Below are positions 45,971 to 49,896 of a DNA stretch of 49,896 bases, piece after piece. The notes below the pieces were generated by a model. The model saw nothing but the letters and a program-made list of their open reading frames with translations, was not told the origin of the DNA and searched no databases. Numbering within the stretch: position 1 is the stretch's first letter; the number at the start of each line of letters is the position of its first letter. Position numbers and translations under genes: made by a program. Source of the DNA: an uncultured Caulobacterales bacterium (GTDB lineage Bacteria > Pseudomonadota > Alphaproteobacteria > Caulobacterales > Maricaulaceae); NCBI GenBank assembly GCA_937965735.1, contig CALCKU010000036.1, forward strand, positions 1 to 49,896. Direction: 5' to 3'.

Positions 45971-48900
45971 TTAGAAACGACCCCGAAGTCCAAAGAACAC
46001 GCGCGGGCCATAATCATTGATTTCATAGCGATCATCATCAACATACATGAATTGCTCTTTTGGCTCACTAAAGAGGTTGATAGCCTCGACAGAAACCCTG
46101 AAATTATCCGTGACATCATAAGAAGCACGGGCTTCCCAAACCCCGTTATCCCCAATGTAACGAAGCCGTGTTCCGTCAGAGGTGAATGGCTGGAAGTACT
46201 GAGTCCGGTATTTATACCGAACCGATAAATCTAAATCCCCTGTCTGGTAATAGGCTTGCGCCGATAAGGTGTGCTTTGACAATCCTGGCAAGCCACCGGG
46301 GGCAATGATACCAGCATTTGTTTGAACGCTTGATCCATCGGCAAGCCCTTGGAAGATATTTCCATATCGACTGTCTTCAAATTCAAAATCCGAGTCGACA
46401 TAGTTATAACTGACCTTTGCTCCCAAACCGCTGAATAGACCGGGGAGATAACTAAAGCGGTGTGACCCTGTAAGCTCTACACCGTAAAGGTTACTGGTCT
46501 CATCAGAAACTTGTTGAAGCCCCGCAACATCAAAAGTCACATCCTCGCCATTGATAACATAAGTTTCTTTTTCGGTTACATTTGAAAAACCGCCTTCGAA
46601 AGCCTTGTAATAACCACTTAAGGCTAAGATCGAGTCTTCATTCGGATACCACTCAACACCGGCGTCAAAATTCCAAGCCATAAGCGGATCCAATGACGGA
46701 TTACCAAACCCGGTGACACCCGATATTAACTCACCGATCGACGCGGCCTCTTCATCTTCATCAACAGCCGTCACAAAGGAGCGCCCAAGCCCCATATCCG
46801 CTGGGTCTGCACGGGACATTGAACGGAATGCTCCAAGACGCAATATCTTATCATCTGACAGCTCAACAACCGCAATGGCACTGGGTAAAACCCGTGTATA
46901 ATCATGCTTAATTCTGAATTTTTCCAGCTCGTCTCCGACTTGAAGCGTAAAGGCGCCCGCTTGGCCCGAAACAATCAACTCAGGCCGATAGCCCGTAGCC
47001 GTCACATTGGTTTGAACCACACGAACACCCAAATTGCCTGAAATCGGGAAATCATTGAAACGCGTCTCATACCCCGCCATGGCATAAAACGCCTTAGTTT
47101 CCTCTTTAACGTCAATTGTTCTCTGATTAACCTCAAGCAAATCAGGAATTTTAGTTGAGAACGGATTGATCGACGCCCCGAAACTATTTTCAGTCGCATC
47201 AGGATTATTTGAATAGGCATTAATAGCGTCCAGAATACTGTTCAACGAATTTACAGCCGTATTCGCAACGCAAGACGCATCAAATGTCGCAAAACTATTT
47301 GTTGAGCTTATAATAGACCCATCATTCGCAACATTGGTCACAAGATCTTGACCATTCCGAAGACTGCTTAAGAAATTATTTTCCGGAAAGGCAGCATAAC
47401 AAGCCGTATTTGTATCGCTGATGATGGATATAAGACTGTTCTGCAATGCGCTTTGTTGCGCAAAGGCTGGATCATTACTGCCTTCATTGGAATCATCAAG
47501 AATTTCACGCCCATTGACCGTTAGCTCACCATCATTCTCAATTTCAAAAGAAAACCGTCCTGTATCCGACAATAATGGATTGCCCGTATCAAGACCGCCG
47601 CCTCCCCCCGGTAGCTCTAGGTAATCTTGCTGACCCCAACGGACGCCCGCTTCAATATTTGTGAAGAAATTATTATCTAATGCGTAATCGGCATCAAAAC
47701 GCAGAGAATTCACCGTATTGTCGCGGTAAACATCATTATCAATACGCACCCGCAGGCGGTCAACATAATTTGTTGGATCGTTTACATCGAAAACGGCGTC
47801 ATAAAGCGTATAGACTGGGACATCTCTATTTCTTTGATCAAATTCGATCACAGGTGAAATATCCGACTGAATCCGAAACTCTATGGCTTTTTCCGTCCGC
47901 TCTGTATTGGAATAGCCATAATCGGCAGAAACAGAGAGCTTGTCAGACACATCATAAACGACATTAAAACCAACGCCTGTATAAGTTTCTTTCCGCTCGA
48001 AATCTCCGCCACCAATTTCTATGTTACCATCCGTAATCCCGCGTAAAATCCCGCCTTGGGGCGTGACAACAAGGGAGTCTAAAGTCGTTGTCGTTCCCCC
48101 CGGACCAATATTCAAAGATGTATCGTTACGGCGACCCGCATTAAAGGTTAGATCATTACGAATTTCAGACTGCACACGCTCTGACCACTGCGCGTCAACA
48201 TTAACATCGATCCGGTCAGTTGGTTGCCACTGCACGGTACCAAAGATCGCATCCCTTTGATCGCGCGTATCATTCTGACGGAAACTACGCTGAGACGGTG
48301 CAAAAACAAACGGCGTGCCATTATCAATTGCCAGCCCAGTTGCAGGATCAATGGACGTATCAAATCCTTCCGTATCAGATCCCCGTGTATCTTCGTTCGC
48401 GGGATTACGGCGATCGTTAAAATCATCACAATCATCGTCTCCGCGATCTCTTGTTTCAGGATCATTAGAATATCCTGTGAAAGTCCCCCCATTCGTTTGG
48501 TCTGTATAGCGCGCTAAACCGTCTGACACCAAACACGCGGCCCGAGAGTTAAACGGCGGCAATCCACTTGTTTGACGACTTTCGGCTTCGGGTTGTGAAA
48601 TATCACTGCGCTGCCCCCCGATTGAGATACCAATATCCCCTAATCCTTTGACTTCAAACTGGTCGACATAAGACAATGTGCCTCGGTAGCCAATATCACC
48701 GGCCATAGTGTCGTCTTGATTGAGTTGGTCAGGGTTGATATTGCCTTTAATCTCCCCTTGAATACGGCGCTTACCATAATCAAGTGGCTTCAAAGTATCG
48801 ATTTGAATTTGACCCGCGACACCGCCTTCTATTTGGCTCGCATCTTGGGTTTTAAAGACCGCTAACTTATTGATTAGTTCTGAAGGGAATTGTGAAAAAT

Positions 48901-49297
48901 TTACCGAGCGATCGCCCGAACCATTTGTAGCCACACGACCATTCACGATCGTGGACGAAAGATAAGGGCCAAGCCCGCGAATGGAGACTTCAGTCGCGCC
49001 GCCATTTTCACGATGGGAAGCAACACCCGTAATCGTCTCCAAAGCTTCACCAATTGACAGCGCTGGAATGTCTCCAATTTCATCGGCTGAAAGGCCATCA
49101 ACGATTTGTGTATTGTCACGCTTTAACGCAATCGAGTCTTGAATAACTTGGCGCGAGCCTGTGACAATCACTTCATCCGTAAGATCGCTCTGCGCCAATG
49201 CGGCTTGAGACATTGCAATCATCCCTAGAGAGGATCCTGCCAATAGCAAAAATTTGACCGACTTTATCGCGTAAGACTGCGTGTATGAAATTGACAT
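45971..49297 (-). CDS. TonB-dependent receptor 2 (Caulobacter type)
   Basis: The 1108-aa outer-membrane receptor has a signal peptide ending near ALAQ. It then has a TonB box-like DEVIVTGSRQVIQDSI, a plug (IGDIPALSIGEALETITGVA, VSIRGLGPYLSSTIVNGR) and a long barrel ending in RVFFGLRGRF with terminal phenylalanine. Large receptors of this type carry oligosaccharides, and the neighbouring lyases point to alginate oligosaccharides. It is longer than receptor 1 and only distantly similar at the plug. A perfect GntR-type palindrome and further half-sites lie upstream; a terminator follows. Confidence 0.93.
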   Translation of the reverse strand: MSISYTQSYAIKSVKFLLLAGSSLGMIAMSQAALAQSDLTDEVIVTGSRQVIQDSIALKRDNTQIVDGLSADEIGDIPALSIGEALETITGVASHRENGGATEVSIRGLGPYLSSTIVNGRVATNGSGDRSVNFSQFPSELINKLAVFKTQDASQIEGGVAGQIQIDTLKPLDYGKRRIQGEIKGNINPDQLNQDDTMAGDIGYRGTLSYVDQFEVKGLGDIGISIGGQRSDISQPEAESRQTSGLPPFNSRAACLVSDGLARYTDQTNGGTFTGYSNDPETRDRGDDDCDDFNDRRNPANEDTRGSDTEGFDTSIDPATGLAIDNGTPFVFAPSQRSFRQNDTRDQRDAIFGTVQWQPTDRIDVNVDAQWSERVQSEIRNDLTFNAGRRNDTSLNIGPGGTTTTLDSLVVTPQGGILRGITDGNIEIGGGDFERKETYTGVGFNVVYDVSDKLSVSADYGYSNTERTEKAIEFRIQSDISPVIEFDQRNRDVPVYTLYDAVFDVNDPTNYVDRLRVRIDNDVYRDNTVNSLRFDADYALDNNFFTNIEAGVRWGQQDYLELPGGGGGLDTGNPLLSDTGRFSFEIENDGELTVNGREILDDSNEGSNDPAFAQQSALQNSLISIISDTNTACYAAFPENNFLSSLRNGQDLVTNVANDGSIISSTNSFATFDASCVANTAVNSLNSILDAINAYSNNPDATENSFGASINPFSTKIPDLLEVNQRTIDVKEETKAFYAMAGYETRFNDFPISGNLGVRVVQTNVTATGYRPELIVSGQAGAFTLQVGDELEKFRIKHDYTRVLPSAIAVVELSDDKILRLGAFRSMSRADPADMGLGRSFVTAVDEDEEAASIGELISGVTGFGNPSLDPLMAWNFDAGVEWYPNEDSILALSGYYKAFEGGFSNVTEKETYVINGEDVTFDVAGLQQVSDETSNLYGVELTGSHRFSYLPGLFSGLGAKVSYNYVDSDFEFEDSRYGNIFQGLADGSSVQTNAGIIAPGGLPGLSKHTLSAQAYYQTGDLDLSVRYKYRTQYFQPFTSDGTRLRYIGDNGVWEARASYDVTDNFRVSVEAINLFSEPKEQFMYVDDDRYEINDYGPRVFFGLRGRF

Positions 49298-49389
49298 GAG
49301 AGCTTTCCCTGAATTTAGATTCTTTTCTATTCTTTTGATAAAAGACCAATTTACAAGAAAATGTCAACCTGATTTCCAACCAATTTTTA

Positions 49390-49408
49390 ACATTGGTGTT
49401 ACCAATGT
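49390..49408. promoter_or_regulatory. FadR-type GntR operator candidate upstream of TonB receptor 2
   Basis: ACATTGGTGTTACCAATGT is a perfect 8-bp inverted repeat with a 3-base spacer, matching the TGGT-N3-ACCA form of FadR-family operators. Additional ACCAAT half-sites lie at 49345-49350 and 49379-49384. The site is about 95-110 bp upstream of the receptor start, the same distance as the site at receptor 1. Confidence 0.65.
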
Positions 49409-49538
49409 ATTCTTTTCCAGCCCTTTCGCAAGTCGTATTGTTGTGAACATCCCACTCCTTTGAGAACACTCTTATTCAAAGCGGTTGCCAAACACGTTAT
49501 CAGGCACGTTGCAAGATATGTATTTTGTATAAGCCTTC

Positions 49539-49578
49539 TTGAAACCCTGCCAGACCAATTGAAACCCTGCCAGACCAA
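49539..49578. repeat. 2 x 20-bp perfect tandem repeat
   Basis: TTGAAACCCTGCCAGACCAA occurs twice back to back (49539-49558 and 49559-49578) in non-coding DNA. No function was recognised. Confidence 0.9.
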
Positions 49579-49784
49579 GCAACAACGTTCTTCAAGCGTT
49601 CAAATTTGGTCATTTAAATTTTTATGCCACGGCCTGTATTTAGACTTGTAAAATCAGAGTAAAATATTGTAACTCTCCAGCACAAAGACTGTATTTCAAC
49701 ACAAAATCGATGTTTTGCTGAGGACAGCAAAATCATACGAGTTGACGGAACGGACAAAACCTATCAATGCACAGCCATTGAAAC

Positions 49785-49859
49785 GCCGCAGTAGCTCAGT
49801 GGTAGAGCGCATCATTGGTAATGATGAGGTCGGGAGTTCAATTCTCCCTTGCGGCACCA
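49785..49859 (+). tRNA. tRNA-Thr (GGT anticodon)
   Basis: The 75-nt sequence folds as a standard tRNA. GCCGCAG pairs with TTGCGGC (one G-T pair), the D-arm is GCTCAGTGGTAGAGC, and the anticodon stem CATCA/TGATG encloses TTGGTAA, giving anticodon GGT. The T-arm is GGGAGTTCAATTCTCCC, and ACCA is encoded. Its last 12 bases plus TT are duplicated directly downstream. Confidence 0.95.
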
Positions 49860-49875
49860 TTCTTGCGGCACCATT
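49848..49875 (+). repeat. 14-bp tandem duplication of the tRNA-Thr 3' end
   Basis: CTTGCGGCACCATT occurs at 49848-49861 (tRNA end) and again at 49862-49875. A second copy of a tRNA 3' end is what an integrated element leaves as an attachment site, but with no gap between copies slippage is also possible. Confidence 0.85.
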
Positions 49876-49896
49876 TTTAATACAGCACGGGTTTTG

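Larger units (their letters stand above)
49298..49784. promoter_or_regulatory. promoter region of TonB receptor 2 and upstream of tRNA-Thr
   Basis: This 487-bp gap contains four ATTGGT/ACCAAT sites near the receptor start and a 2 x 20-bp tandem repeat (49539-49578). The tRNA-Thr promoter should also be here. The open frames present are short, have no ribosome sites and are not called. Confidence 0.5.

Noticed and set aside
49539-49578. Possible CRISPR-like direct repeats
   Set aside because: Only two copies, directly adjacent with no spacer; no cas genes in the window.

Overview
The window looks like a marine, stalk-forming-type alphaproteobacterium, most likely of the Hyphomonadaceae/Maricaulales group. 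This is inferred from moderate GC, two Caulobacter-type TonB-dependent receptors, a holdfast-like polysaccharide locus, and a complete locus for brown-algal alginate breakdown. The species cannot be named from the sequence alone, and all family assignments were made by eye without database searches.

Left edge (1-3714): a minus-strand operon with a DUF917 protein (cut by the window edge), a hydantoinase/oxoprolinase-type protein and an NCS1 permease, coupled by ATGA overlaps. A divergent Lrp/AsnC regulator sits upstream. The operon looks like uptake and breakdown of a hydantoin- or nucleobase-like compound.

Mobile-element graveyard (about 3760-6035): the start of an IS1182-like transposase, a dead IS3-family element (3985-5296), the start of an IS21-like element, and the C-terminal part of a serine recombinase whose end runs into the 3' end of tRNA-Ser(GCT). 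The IS3 element carries two inverted copies of a 41-bp repeat, each of which breaks one of its reading frames.

Polysaccharide locus (6414-17475): initiating sugar-phosphate transferase, flippase, two GT2 glycosyltransferases, a NodB-type deacetylase, a Wzy-like polymerase, a Wzz-like co-polymerase and a Wza-like export protein. The gene set resembles the Caulobacter holdfast (hfs) cluster. A Sel1-like small protein, a nitroreductase pair, and GDP-fucose synthesis (gmd-fcl, 20081-22078) follow.

VTC-CotH-DUF4956 module (22210-26693): a metallophosphatase-like protein, then a tightly coupled minus-strand operon of a DUF4956 membrane protein, a CotH-like protein with a beta-helix, and a VTC-domain polyphosphate-polymerase-like protein. 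This recurring but poorly understood association is the best candidate for an undescribed system.

Uronate-polysaccharide utilisation locus (27116-49297): a TonB receptor, a beta-helix protein of unclear family (possible lyase), and a TRAP transporter lie on the plus strand. A minus-strand operon then carries PL6 and PL17 alginate lyases, KdgF, a DEH-reductase-like dehydrogenase, KDPG aldolase, KDG kinase, KduI and KduD, followed by a GntR/FadR regulator and a second TonB receptor. Polymer fragments would enter through the receptors, be cut to unsaturated monomers, converted to 2-keto-3-deoxygluconate, phosphorylated and split to pyruvate and glyceraldehyde-3-phosphate. ATTGGT/ACCAAT sites in front of both receptors, PL6 and the regulator suggest one FadR-type regulon. 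The window closes with tRNA-Thr(GGT), whose 3' end is duplicated in tandem.
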